NCBI GenBank assembly: GCA_964017185.1
Contig: OZ024876.1
Location: 11,719,726 to 11,783,725 of the forward strand
Length of the DNA stretch: 64,000 nt
Direction: 5' to 3'
Source of the DNA: Rugalucina vietnamica
Taxonomy: Eukaryota > Mollusca > Bivalvia > Lucinida > Lucinidae
The position numbers were made by a program, and so were the translations under genes. Below are positions 21,816 through 32,560 of the stretch, piece by piece (position 1 is the first letter of the stretch; each line of letters starts with the position of its first letter). The notes below the pieces were generated by a model. That model ran no database searches, had not been told where the DNA came from, and saw nothing but the letters and a program-made list of their open reading frames with translations.

Positions 21816-22696
21816 TAGTCCAAACAAATAAATATCTGCCATATAGGCTTATAATGGCAAAAGTCTTCTCTAAAACCACTGAAGCTAGAGCTTGTATATT
21901 CAGTATGTTACAATGTTTAGTGGTACCCTACATAAATCTTGCCAACCATGCCCCTGGGTCCAAACTGACTAAGCACTGAGGGTCATTAGCCCCCATAGAC
22001 TTACAATAGGAAAGCCATTAAAATTTTTCTCTCTGAAATCACAAAGTCCCAGGCTTTTATATTTTGTGTATAGCAGTGGATAGTAGTTCCCTTTATAAAT
22101 CATGCCAACCATGCCCCTTTGGTCTGCAATAGGCTTATGATAAGAAAAAACATGAAAACAATCTTCTTCTCTGAAACCACAATACCCAAAGCAGGGACAT
22201 CAAGTATGCAGCAAAAATGAGAGACAATCCAGCCCATGGAGTCAAATATAGCCCCATCCTGAGGTTATATATACTCCCATATTCTTACAATGGTAAAACA
22301 CACAAAAACCTTCTCAGAAACCAGGACGCCTAGAGCTTTTATATATTGTGTGAGGCAATGTTAAAGAATCATATTTATAAGCCCTGCTAACCATGCCCCT
22401 GCAGTCCATTCAGACTATGCCACAGGGGCCTCATTATCTGTCATTCATATGCTTATTATAGGAACAAATCTTCTTCTCTAGAACTGCAAGGCTCAAAGCT
22501 ATTACATTAAGTATGCAACGATCTTGTATTGTTCTTTACGATACATAGATCCAGCAAATGTTGCCACTGGGGTTGAAAATGTCCCCACCCAGAGGGGACA
22601 ATGGTTCCCATATTCCTACAACGGATAAAGTATACAAAAAGCTTCTTCTAAAATCATGAGCCTTAGAGCTTGTATATTGTGTGTAGCACCAATACC

Positions 22697-24166
22697 GAGG
22701 CGGGAAAAATCTAAAAAATATAAATTGACAATAAGGTACGAATACATAGAGAACATATCCTTAACTGAGTGAGCAGCTATTTCCCAATAGGTGGCCACAC
22801 AGTTAACCGAACTTAACTAAAACTATGAAAAAAGTACGTAAGGTTCAAACAGCACAGAAATTCGACTCCAAAACCCAAAACAAATAGAACCACAACAGAA
22901 GTATCGCCTTGGAAAGATCAGATATATAAAATTACTGGGAGGGGGGGGGGGGTAAATCGATTTTACAGAGCTCTAACCTCACCCTCATATTCTGCAGTAG
23001 TTCACAACATTTAGTTAGTTGTTCGGACCTCATGGTGAATCTGTAACTAGTAAATGAATCATCAAGGACAAACAAATAAATTATGATAACCACCGTGATG
23101 AATTAAAAACGAGGACTCATATATTCAGTTAGCTGTCAGAAGATGGAGATTCCTAGTCGCCATATAACTTACTGAAATCTGGAGCAAAAGAAAAACACCA
23201 GTTAAACCCCTGTGGGTCAAGCAACAGACAAGAAGCTCTGGCCCTAACCAACTAAAATGAATAGCTTTATGTCGGGCCATCATTAGTCATCAGAATCTGA
23301 CGCCTGCCCCACCTGCGCGAAAATAAAGAAGGCAGCATAGTTATCAAACCATGATTGGGTTAAAAGCTTAGCATGCAGACTGTCACATAACATTTAAGTT
23401 ATAACCTTTACGTGTGTAACGTGTAATGATTTTTGTTTTTCAACTGAAAACTGTCAAGATCAGGTGAGCCTCCTCTGGTCTTAGTCATACATGAATAGTG
23501 GTAGACGGAATATTTCCATGTCCATCGGTGCTCCGTTAGACCTCTCCACACGGAAGTGGAGCGAGGTCACAAATGTATCGAAATGCAGGTTAGCCAGCTG
23601 ATCTAGAATAGTGGGTGACAGTAAAGTAAAAGGCTCTGCTCATTGTTTTGTATTATGTAATCACAATTTGACAGTTTCCTGACATTGTTCTGGCCTGTAT
23701 CATAGTTTGGTGTTATGTCAGGCAAAGATGCATTTATCCCACTGGTGTTACATCAGGCAAAAATTGTACTTAGCCATGTATTTTTATCTCTTCCTTACTA
23801 CTAAGAATATAGCATCCAAAATACTAAGCAGACGCAAGTTCTAATAGCTAGCTTAGATAAGTCATTGTTCTATGGTGGTTAATAGTCATTTTAAAAATAG
23901 TCATACTTCTGTGGTGGTTCTTTTTGTTTTATGCCTTGGTGTTTAAAATTTTTGTGTTGTTGGCTCCTTATGTATGTTTTCATATTTTAGTTAAGTTTAG
24001 GTAACCTACTGGGAAATAGCTGCTCATTCCGCTTACGATATGTTTTCATGGTATAAGTACCTGATTGTTAATTTAGTTATTTCCCATCTCGGTTTTCGGA
24101 GTGGGAATCTTTTTCTGATTGCGCCTTTTCCTGATCTTTGCCTACTTGTACCTTTTTGTAAAAAGG
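22697..24166 (-). mobile_element. Penelope-like element copy without RT
   Basis: Left segment 22,697-23,455 follows the order of 1,330-2,075 (terminal segment, 'ctgcagtagttcacaacatt', 'gatggagattcc', 'aagaagctctggcc', 'ggttaaaagcttagcatgca'). The right segment 23,900-24,166 is the inverted terminal segment ending TTTGCCTACTTGTACC. Between them, 23,497-23,560 resembles the end of the insert at 54,316-54,816 (tagacggaatatttccat). The RT region is missing. Confidence 0.6.
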
Positions 24167-25043
24167 TGTGCTTACCCCACCCACTTTAAGGCAAAGCAAA
24201 AACATAATAAATGCATTCAAAGACCTTAATTATTAAGGCATCTTTACCATTTAATTTTGAGAAAGCTATGATCAAGCAAAAGATGAAATTAAAGGAAAAT
24301 GTTGCTCACATTGTCATATTTTCATTAAAATGTGACAAATTTTGGACATTATTCTGATCCTGGTCTAAGATGTTTGGCGTTATGTTCAGGTAAAATTGAT
24401 GAACGCATGTATTTGAATCACTTTTTACCTATTATAAACATTTTATGTCAGAATAACTAATTAGAAGCAAGTTGTGACAACTTAATCAAGCTAAATGGTT
24501 ATTTTTGTCGAAAGGGTCTGTTTACCCCACCCACTTTTGAGGCACTTTTATCAGACATCAGGGTCAGAATAAAGACTTTAAAAGAACTTAGTGATTTAGC
24601 CTAACGACTAATTAAAGTTTAAATAGTGTTTTCTAAGCATTATATCAATAATGAATGACAGTGAAGGAAACAGTTGCACACCGTCCTCATATTTTCATCA
24701 AAATTTGACCAATTTTCTATGGTTTTCAGGCCCCTGAAAAATATTTTTGATGTTTAACCATTACAAAATGGCATGAAACATTCTATTTGTATCTATTCTT
24801 TTCTAATATAATCATTTTGATTCCAAAAATGAAATGAAAGCATGTTGTGGTAGCTAATTTTATGTGTACAGTCATTTTCAAGAAAATCGGCCGCCATCTT
24901 GGCGGCCATCTTGGATTTCTCGGACCGCACCATGATTTCCGCCAATCACCCTCGATTTTCTTGCACCTCAGATATGTCTCTAACCATTTATGGAAAAAAT
25001 TTCTCTGGACCTCTCGTGCACACGAATGACTCCTCAGGGACTG

Positions 25044-25746
25044 GAGTAATTATAAGTATTGAATATAAGATTTCATATTATGATTAATAATACGTACATA
25101 TAATTTAAAACAAATATTGTTGCAGTAAAGTTCATTTGAATTTACATAAAAAAAATCATAGTTTTAAGAGTACAAATTATGTATAGGAAGTGCATTTGAG
25201 ATCATATGAAATTATTAATATATTTACAGAATTTTAACAATACTAAATATGTACATATATAGACATGTTTTCCTGATGGGCGCCAATTCAAAAAAAGTTG
25301 TTTGAAGTAGATTTTCCTAATGGCAAGCTTTAAAGCAAACTGTCTAATGTATCTATTTACATAGCGATCCGTCGGGGGTGTTAAGCTTATTTCAGCACCG
25401 TCACGACAAAACATATTCTAGGTTTTCACAACCAGGTCCATCAGCCAGATATTTAACTGCTTTAAGCAAGTTTGGATGAACACAGAAAACGTTTTGTTCT
25501 TCCAATGAACTCAAAGCAAAACCACAGGCACAGATCAGTTGGTCGCTAACCACACGGCAGAGCTATTCGTTGGGGTTTGTATACGCCAAAAGAATGGTTT
25601 GTTTTGGCGCTGTTCATGTAATGCCAATTCATCAATGATTCCATCTTTAGACGGCCCTCTTTAGACGACATAATTCAATTGATATGCATGTGCGTTTATA
25701 CAACAACTTCTTGAAGTAATGCAGTTACGCATGACCTTCACTATAT
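25044..25746. other. Nothing recognised
   Basis: A+T-rich sequence. 'gacatgttttcctgatgggc' at 25,262 is a solitary end of the foldback MITE family. The minus frame at 25,202-25,414 has no motif. Confidence 0.35.
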
Positions 25747-25968
25747 GAGCCGCGTCATAAGAAACTGGATTTTTCCTAAGCGAAAACAAGCAGATAAATC
25801 AGCTGTGCAGTAACTGCTAACGTCTTTGTTTTCGCTGCTCGGATAGGAAATTTCTCTTCTATTTAAATCCAAAATTTCAAGCGTCTAGCTTTCTTCTGTG
25901 ACTGTACAGGTCGGTATGTGTCGGACCTTGTCGGAAACCCAGAATACCGATTTTTCGCGTCGCGGCTC
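25747..25968 (+). mobile_element. MITE, GAGCCGCC family, diverged
   Basis: GAGCCGCGTCATAAGAAAC at the left and CGCGTCGCGGCTC at the right, with the internal order kept. Flanks do not show an obvious 4-bp duplication. Confidence 0.7.
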
Positions 25969-26598
25969 AATTATGATAAACGCTCTACAGTTTTAGAAGC
26001 AAAAGAATGCTTGTATACTCACAACATAAACTGTGGCGACACGAGGGGACAGACTAAAACGCTGAATTTTCTGCTGAATTCAGCAACTGACTGATCAGCA
26101 GAAATATACTAAAACGCTGAAATACTGAACTGCTGATTTTTTGTTCGTTGTCAATTTTTAACTTTGTTTTGCATATTATACCATAATTTTGATACAAAAT
26201 ATTACTTATACATTAAATAAAGATGAATGACTATCACGATTAAGATGGTATAGAGACAACAGAATGTAAATAACAAAGTCGTCCTCTATAATAGGACAAT
26301 ATATACACACGTGCCAATCTACACCTACCATGATAATTCACACCTAACAATTAAAGACGCTCTATCATCCTACCATCGCACTTTTGTCGGCATAAAATAT
26401 TTCAGAATTTTATACATGTACTCTGAGCATTCTGCTACCATCGTTAGTGCGGCTCCTTTCTCTGTAGAACATATGCATACTGTTGAAAAAATGGGGCATT
26501 GTTATAAATCATTAGAAGTATTATGAAAACTGCTATCGGATGATGCATATTTCTTACAATAATTATTTTAAACAAACGTATTCATTCACTAATTCATT

Positions 26599-26601
26599 TT
26601 T

Positions 26602-26673
<72 letters not shown>

Positions 26674-26675
26674 TC
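26599..26675. repeat. (TTTC)n microsatellite
   Basis: About 19 uninterrupted TTTC units directly beside the RT fragment. The KERKKERKK translation on the minus strand is an artefact. Confidence 0.95.
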
Positions 26676-26716
26676 AGCATCATACATGTATGCATACATG
26701 AGTATACAGCTGTAGA

Positions 26717-26896
26717 CATATTAATTTCATTGATAGTCAATGGTTCGCCATAATCATCGTTGGTGTTATGAATGATATTATTTATGAAACATATGAACAG
26801 CACCGGGGAGAGCGGGTTCCCTTGCTTTAACCCTGTGTCAGTGTTGAAAAAGTTTGAAAAATTATTACATTCACGCCTTTTCGCAACTACACACAT
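26717..26896 (-). pseudogene. Non-LTR reverse transcriptase palm fragment
   Basis: About 60 residues on the minus strand containing TGLKQGNPLSPVLFICFINN, the conserved RT motif with G(L/V)KQG and LSP.LF found just upstream of the FADD/YADD box in many non-LTR retrotransposons. The catalytic aspartates are not included. It is truncated on both sides, running into the TTTC microsatellite. It lies inside the 9-bp-TSD transposon, so it is either captured or a later insertion. Confidence 0.65.
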
Positions 26897-27159
26897 TCAC
26901 AAAATCAGCTATCGACAGAAGTGTGGTAATCGATTAATGATCAATACGCGTCACATTTCAAATTAAGTTACCAGTTAATTCATGCGGAAGGTCAAAATGA
27001 CACTTTGGTTGATTGAGTAAGATTGAGTGAGAGGAAACCCGTCATTTAGAAAACAAATACGCATGTTCACACCTCGTGTTCAAACAAATACGTATGTTCA
27101 CACCTCGAAGATTAGGTTAATAACACTACCATTTTACAAGAAGAAACCTTTACTTCTGG

Positions 27160-27440
27160 TGGAAATATGGGCCCGCGCCAACTGACTGACCATCTGTTAC
27201 GGGTTAACCGTCCAGAAGTCTGAGCTTGCCCAAGAAAAGTGGTTCAGGCCAATCCATCTAAACATATACATGTAAGCATCAGCTGTGTACTCAGGTCGTT
27301 AAAGTTTCAAGCGCATTATGATTGCCATGACATTCTTATAGTGAGTAAAAGTTCCATACAACGGAGGCAACATTCCCACATGGCCATAGCTGTTGACTGG
27401 GACGCTAAACCACAAATCAATCAAACAAACACCCCCGCAC
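27160..27440 (+). mobile_element. SINE-like element, second copy
   Basis: It shares ordered blocks with 3,740-4,050 ('gaccatctg', 'gcttgcccaagaaaagtgg', 'catgacattctta', 'ggaggcaacattcccacatg', 'gctgttgactgggacgctaa') and ends in 'caatcaaacaaac'. Confidence 0.5.
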
Positions 27441-28129
27441 CCATTTCTTGTTTTTATGTTTATACGTTTTTATGTTACATGCATTTCTAATCGAACCCAG
27501 ACCGGACTGCACATTCTACGAACCACTTTTCTGTGAGAATTCTGACCAAGTAGAGCACAACACACCATATGAAACCATAGTTTTGATTTCTTACTAAGCG
27601 AAGCTAAATGTATCTCGAATTACGGTGATGTGATCAGACTGCGCGATAGCGTATCAAACTGTCCACATGCATAAATATATGAAACTGCAGGAACTATACC
27701 GAAAACATAACAGGTTGAATACTTTTGATGCATTTCAATACATCATAGCTAATTTAATTCAAATCAGCACATCAGCAAACACGACTGTCAAGTTTCTAAA
27801 TGGTATGGTCGCACACGGTCAAAGACGCTGCATAAACACTGACAAATGTTATCAAATACATAAAATCACCATTTGCATTTGCTTAACAACGATCAAAACT
27901 GGTGTACAACAAAAAAATCAGCAGTTCAGTATTTCAGCGTTTAAGTATATTTCTGCTGATCAGTCAGTTGCTGAATTCAGCAGAAAATTCAGCGCTTTAG
28001 TCTGTCCCCGACACGAGGCGATTCGGCTACCCAAATAAAAATGGTACAAATTGATCCGTCAGATACATGTAAATAGCTTTCGTCTGCAAATGGTTCTAAA
28101 TAATCCCTCTTACTCATTGCTTCAGAAAA

Positions 28130-28275
28130 CATCAGGAAAACATGTCCGCGCAATGAATACCCCCTTAAACCCCACTTTTATATAGTAACCCAGGTGTTTG
28201 CAGGGGTATACCTATTTTTTCTTATTTTTGCTCCAAAGCATAGATTTTGGGTACTCGTTAGAACCGCCTCGGTTT
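28130..28275 (+). mobile_element. Half of a foldback MITE, broken by a Penelope-like fragment
   Basis: It begins CATCAGGAAAACATGTCC and follows the family to 'gttagaaccgcctcgg', exactly the foldback centre, then switches to the terminal segment of the Penelope-like family. The other arm is missing. Confidence 0.6.
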
Positions 28276-28606
28276 TTCCTGTAAAACCGGTTTAAGCCCG
28301 CCAGTAACTTTGTGTTACTGATCGTTCCAAGGCGATACTGTGGTGGTTCTTTTTGTTTTATGTCTTGGTGTTTAAATTTTTTTTTTATGCTGTTGGCGCC
28401 TTATGTATGTTTTCATATTTTTAATGAACTAATTAAGGTAACTGAGTGGCCACCTATTGGGAAAATAGCTGCTCATTAGGCTTACGATATGTTTCATGGT
28501 ATAAGTGCCTGATTGTTAGTTTGGATTTTTCCCACCTCGGTTTTTGGAGTGGGAATCTCTTTCTGATTGCGCCTTTTCCTGATCTTTGCCTACTTGTACC
28601 TTTTTA
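28276..28606 (+). mobile_element. Penelope-like terminal segment, inverted
   Basis: It reads 'cctgtaaaaccggtttaagc' through 'tgatctttgcctacttgtac', the reverse complement of 29,300-29,612. The two segments face each other across 0.7 kb containing a MITE. Confidence 0.6.
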
Positions 28607-28854
28607 TGAGTTAAACAAACTGACAATTCTATTGACGTCGTGCACACTGTTGGGGAGTTGCAGTTTCGGAATCTCATAATTCTCTGGGACAGTAACGCTG
28701 TTCTGACATCTGTAAATTAATTAAGTTCGTAAAACACTCTGGGAAAATTAATTTATGTCTCAGTTATTGGATAAGTACATGCTTATGGACACCAGAACGT
28801 CATTTTCATCAGCCTTTGCAAACATCAAGCGTTCTGTGAGACGTATTGAGATAT

Positions 28855-29087
28855 GAGCTGCGTCACGAGAAAACCAATAACGTGGTTTCCGAACAGGTCC
28901 GACACAAGCGAGCTGTACAAGATGGTTAGAGACGGAAAATTTTGGATAAAGAAAGTAGAGGACTTGTACTATCCGTAAAGCGAAAACAAAGGCGCTGATC
29001 ATGTTCGCGGTTACTTCGAAGCTGATCTGCGCCTTTGTTTTCGCGCATAATATTATGCAGATTATTTGTTTTCTCATGCGGCGGCCC
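28855..29087 (-). mobile_element. MITE, GAGCCGCC family
   Basis: GAGCTGCGTCACGAGAAAAC at the left and TCATGCGGCGGCCC at the right. ATAT flanks both ends (28,851-28,854 and 29,088-29,091). A further solitary end fragment lies at about 29,117-29,150. Confidence 0.75.
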
Positions 29088-29299
29088 ATATTGGTGCCAT
29101 ATAGAAACAATTAATCCAGATCATGAGAAAATAAGTTTGCACATGCGATAACAAGATCGAATAGCAGTCAAGCATAATTGGTCAACGCCTCGTCGGCAGA
29201 GTGCCTCGTCGGCTGAGACCTATAGTGTTTATCTCCATATTTCAAAATTTCGAAAAAATCGAGTTCAAAAGTTTGAGACTTTTAATCATATTTAAAGTA

Positions 29300-29612
29300 A
29301 AAAGGTACACGTAGGCAAAGATCAGGAAAAGGCGCAATCAGAAAAAGATTCCCACTTTTAAAACCGAGGTGGGAAAAAACCAAACAATCAGGTACTCATA
29401 CCATGAAACATATCGTAAGCCGAATGAGCAGCTATTTTCCCAATAGGTGGCCACTCAGTTACCTTAACTTAACTAAAAAATATGAAATTATACATAAGGC
29501 GCCAACAGCACAAAAAATTTTTAAACACCAAGACATAAAACAAAAAGAACTACCACAGAAGTATCGACTTGGAACGATCAGTAACACAAAGTTACTGGCG
29601 GGCTTAAACCTG
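29300..29612 (-). mobile_element. Penelope-like terminal segment
   Basis: It begins 'aaggtacacgtaggcaaaga' and ends 'actggcgggcttaaacc', where similarity stops abruptly. Non-coding; the frame at 29,403-29,642 is incidental. Confidence 0.6.
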
Positions 29613-30228
29613 CATTATGAACATGTCTTTACGTCTGAATGAGCTTAATCAAAATAGCATTTAAGATGAAGTAAATTTGGAAAAAATAGGAATTTCATGT
29701 TTGGACAGAACATTTTGCATAAAAATGTCCGTATTTTTTCATGACCGGGAGACAGAACATTTTGGTGACCCAGATTCCACAGCAAGTAATGCACCCTTTT
29801 CTCTTGTTTATAAGTACAATTAAAATATACAATCATTATCTCAATTAAGCCGTAAAGACTGAATGTTAATTATAAATCTGCATGTATCTATCTCAACGTA
29901 CCTTGTAGGTATCCTAGATATCATAAAGCAAGTCCAATATCGAATGAAACAAATGAAATAGTAGCATTCGACTATGTGACCCAAAATGTCACGGGAATGA
30001 ATTACTCCAAAGGCAGCCATCTCATAGGTCGAAATTGAGATTGAACAGTATAGCACTACAATTTTGTGCCATTTTGGACATAGAACATAAAAGATCTGTG
30101 AATTATATATATATAACCTGGACAGAAATATCATCATATGACTACATCAGAAGATTGAACATTTAATATAATACATAATATATAATATGTAATAATTCTG
30201 ACATAGGCCTATACAGTATATAATTAGC
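29613..30228. other. Unassigned; short block shared with 30,620-30,665
   Basis: 'attgagattgaacagtatag' at about 30,030 recurs as 'attgagatagaacagtatag' near 30,640. No gene is recognised; the minus frames here have no motifs. Confidence 0.35.
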
Positions 30229-30749
30229 GATTATCACATGGGCATTTTGGTTACCACCCGCAGTATCAACCCGAGAGGCCATTATCAAGCCCGAGAGCTT
30301 TAGCTTTAACTGGTCGAGGGTTGATAATAAGGGCGATGACCAAAATGTCCGTGCTATATCTGTTTGTCACATCTTCTAAATTAAAAAGAAAATGGCGCAA
30401 TAAAAAAATAACGTAACAGTGGCGTAACTTCATTTAACTTGACGTCGTATATTCCCGTAGCGCGACAACGTCGCATGCGGGCATGATAACCTATTTCCAT
30501 TAAAAATACATGATTTCCGGTCATCAGCCCGCCCGTGATGATAACCAGAGGGCGGGACACACATAATCGCATATGCAAATTTGAGGTTATAGCTGGAAAT
30601 AAAGGTCTAAGTATGTGATAACTTATAATATGGCCGAAAATTGAGATAGAACAGTATAGCACTCAGCCGACGACCTTTGTTTTCACCTTTCTGATAGAAA
30701 TAGACCCTCGTTTGGCTACATCTAATTTTAATGCATATTCTAGAAGACT

Positions 30750-30895
30750 AGAAGCTTGAAATTTTGGATTTGAAGGAATATACGTATAATCTGTACAGCG
30801 GAAACAAAGGCGCTGATCAGCTGTGCAGTTACTGTACAGCTGATATACGCCTTTAATTTGGCATAGGCAACGATTTTCTCATGACGCGGCTCATA
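30750..30895 (-). mobile_element. MITE fragment, GAGCCGCC family
   Basis: The hairpin 'gctgatcagctgtgcagtta' and the end 'ttttctcatgacgcggctc' are present; the other terminus is lost. Confidence 0.6.
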
Positions 30896-31185
30896 GACAA
30901 CCTGGGTATTAGATATGGTTGGAAAACCCAACAACGACAAACTTTTTCGCGACAGAGTGCAATTAATAATGCATTTGTTTAATCAGATTAATGCAATGCA
31001 ATTTTAATATTTCGCCACAAACGACCTCTAATTGAGCCACGAAGTGACAAACCAGCTCAAATACATAAGAGATCGGATGCAATATGATATACACCTTTTT
31101 CGTTTGCTGTTTCGTCGATCTCGTTTTTGATGGTTGTTTGTGACAAAATATACCATTCATTACACGCCAGTCTATATTATCAAAT

Positions 31186-31393
31186 GAGCCACATCATGAG
31201 AAAACCGGAATATTGTCAATGCGAAAACAAAGGCGTAGATCAGCTGTGCAATTATAGCACAGATGATCAGCGCCTTTGTGTTCGCTACACGGATAGTACT
31301 ACCTTTCTTCTACTTCTACTCAAAATTTTGTAAAGGTCACTTTGTGTCGGACGGGCCGGAACTCCCGAAAACTGGTTTTCTCGTGTCATGGCT
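31186..31393 (+). mobile_element. MITE, GAGCCGCC family, diverged
   Basis: GAGCCACATCATGAGAAAAC at the left and TCGTGTCATGGCT at the right. The hairpin GATCAGCTGTGCAATTATAG with its complement is present. Confidence 0.65.
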
Positions 31394-32018
31394 AAAATAT
31401 TGCGGATCATTTTGCTAAACGCCCTCACGAATGCTTATTGTATAATAAACCAAGTTAAAAATAAGTCTTTCTAGAAATAATACAGCAGCTAACAGCGGTT
31501 ACAATATAAGCATAAAATCCAGGACAGACATAGAAAAGCATGGTCAATGGGATGCAGGGGGTGTTATATATAGGCCCTTATCATATACTTAGACCTATAT
31601 TTCCAGCGAAAACCTCAAGTTTATGTGTTATCAACATGGGCGGGCTGATAACCGGAAGTCATGTATTTTGAACGGAGAGAGGTTATCAAAGCCCGCATGC
31701 GACGTTGTAGCGCCACGACAATATGTGACGTCAGGTTTAATGACGTTACGTCATTGGCACATCATATTTATGGTGCCATTTTCTTTTTCAACACAGAATT
31801 GAAACGTTTTTCGCATGTTCAAACACTAATCTTTGGAATAGAATATTTAGAAGATGTGATTTACAGATTATAAGATGGGCATTCTGGTCATCGCCCTTAG
31901 TATCAACCCTCGATCATTATCAGCCCTCGAGCTAAAGCTCTCGAGCTTGATAATGGAGTCTCGGGTTGATACTGCGAGCGATAACCAAAATGCCCATGAG
32001 ATAATCTCTAACTATATA

Positions 32019-32130
32019 CAGCTCCAAATGTAACATAACCCTGTACATTGACCCCGTCACCTGCATTGCATCCACCATTGCTGGGGGGCGGGGGGCTATT
32101 AATCTGGCTTGGATGAAACTGAAGAAACAG
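32019..32130 (+). mobile_element. Solitary end of the TA-flanked CAGCTYGG element family
   Basis: CAGCTCCAAATGTAACATA followed by 'ttgaccccgtcacctgcatt' and 'ccattgctgg' matches the start of 32,561-34,572. It is preceded by TA. It breaks off at about 32,130, where an unrelated hairpin begins (32,127-32,250, arms 'gaaacagatcagctctag' and 'ctagagctgatctgtttc'). Confidence 0.6.
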
Positions 32131-32250
32131 ATCAGCTCTAGCAGTGAATTGTTGAGTAATAATTTACTGTTTGGAGGTCAGTTGTAACGTAGACCAAATC
32201 ACGAACGCGAAGCGCAACAATTGACGACTAGAGCTGATCTGTTTCGTTGC

Positions 32251-32560
32251 TAACATGCAATAAACGGAATAAAATCTTTTTAAACCTTCAGTTTCTATAA
32301 CTTTTTCACCATTTGGCTGAAGAAATACCGCCAAAAGTTTGACTGTACCGCAAATGTTTACATATGTTTGTAACGTTTTAACGCCTTGAAATGACGTTAC
32401 ACCGTCTAACGTCAAGGTAACGTGACTTATGGGATAGCTGTTGTCATAATTTAATCAAAATGTCGTCAAAACGGCGCAAAGTAACGTCACGCATATTTGC
32501 CAAGCAAAATTAATGCACACTGTGATATAACACGTTTTTTAACCATTGGCTATACATGTA
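32251..32560. other. Unassigned stretch
   Basis: A minus-strand frame of 83 residues (32,164-32,415) overlaps the hairpin and has no recognised motif. Several TGACGTTAC-like words are present. Confidence 0.3.

Larger units (their letters stand above)
20285..22690. repeat. Diverged tandem repeats, about 150-200-bp unit
   Basis: Units share 'catagacttacaatagg', 'cttct(c)tctgaaaccac', 'agagcttgtatattgtgt' and 'gccaaccatgcccct' (for example at 21,945, 22,103 and 22,388). The array is interrupted by the retrocopy at 20,343-20,546 and the MITE at 20,589-21,815; without them the unit reads through. Confidence 0.6.
18111..25043. mobile_element. 6.9-kb long-TIR element with nested insertions
   Basis: The left end CAGTCCCTGAGGGGTCATTC (18,111) is mirrored by GAATGACTCCTCAGGGACTG (ending 25,043). 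The arms stay similar for about 640 bp (18,111-18,745 against 24,400-25,043), and a second, more diverged tandem copy of the arm follows inside at 18,775-19,310 and, in part, at 24,172-24,400. The target duplication is unclear: the left flank is TA, the right is not. No transposase is visible; the interior is tandem repeats, a retrocopy, a TA-flanked MITE and a Penelope-like copy. The arms contain paired AAGATGGCGGC-type motifs and GTGGGTGGGGTAA words. Confidence 0.7.
26046..28008. mobile_element. DNA transposon with about 105-bp TIRs and 9-bp target duplication
   Basis: The left end GGGACAGACTAAAACGCTGA (26,046) is mirrored at 28,008 (GGGACAGACTAAAGCGCTGA on the minus strand), with high similarity for about 105 bp. 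CGACACGAG flanks both sides (26,037-26,045 and 28,009-28,017), a perfect 9-bp target duplication. A 9-bp duplication with long GGG-starting TIRs suggests a Mutator-like element. The interior of about 1.75 kb holds a TTTC microsatellite, a minus-strand non-LTR RT fragment and a SINE-like copy, but no transposase, so it is non-autonomous. Confidence 0.85.
30229..32008. repeat. Large inverted pair, arms about 400 bp
   Basis: 30,229-30,625 ('gggcattttggttaccaccc', 'gagagctttagct', 'cgacaacgtcgcatgcgggc', 'atacatgatttccggtcatc') is mirrored in order by 31,565-32,008. The two arms enclose about 0.94 kb with two GAGCCGCC MITEs. Each arm itself carries a smaller inversion around CTCGAGAGCTTTAGCTCGAG (near 31,930). 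This is either one foldback element or two copies inserted in opposite orientation. Confidence 0.7.

Noticed and set aside
26594-26676. Lysine/glutamate-rich tail of the minus frame
   Set aside because: It is the translated TTTC microsatellite.
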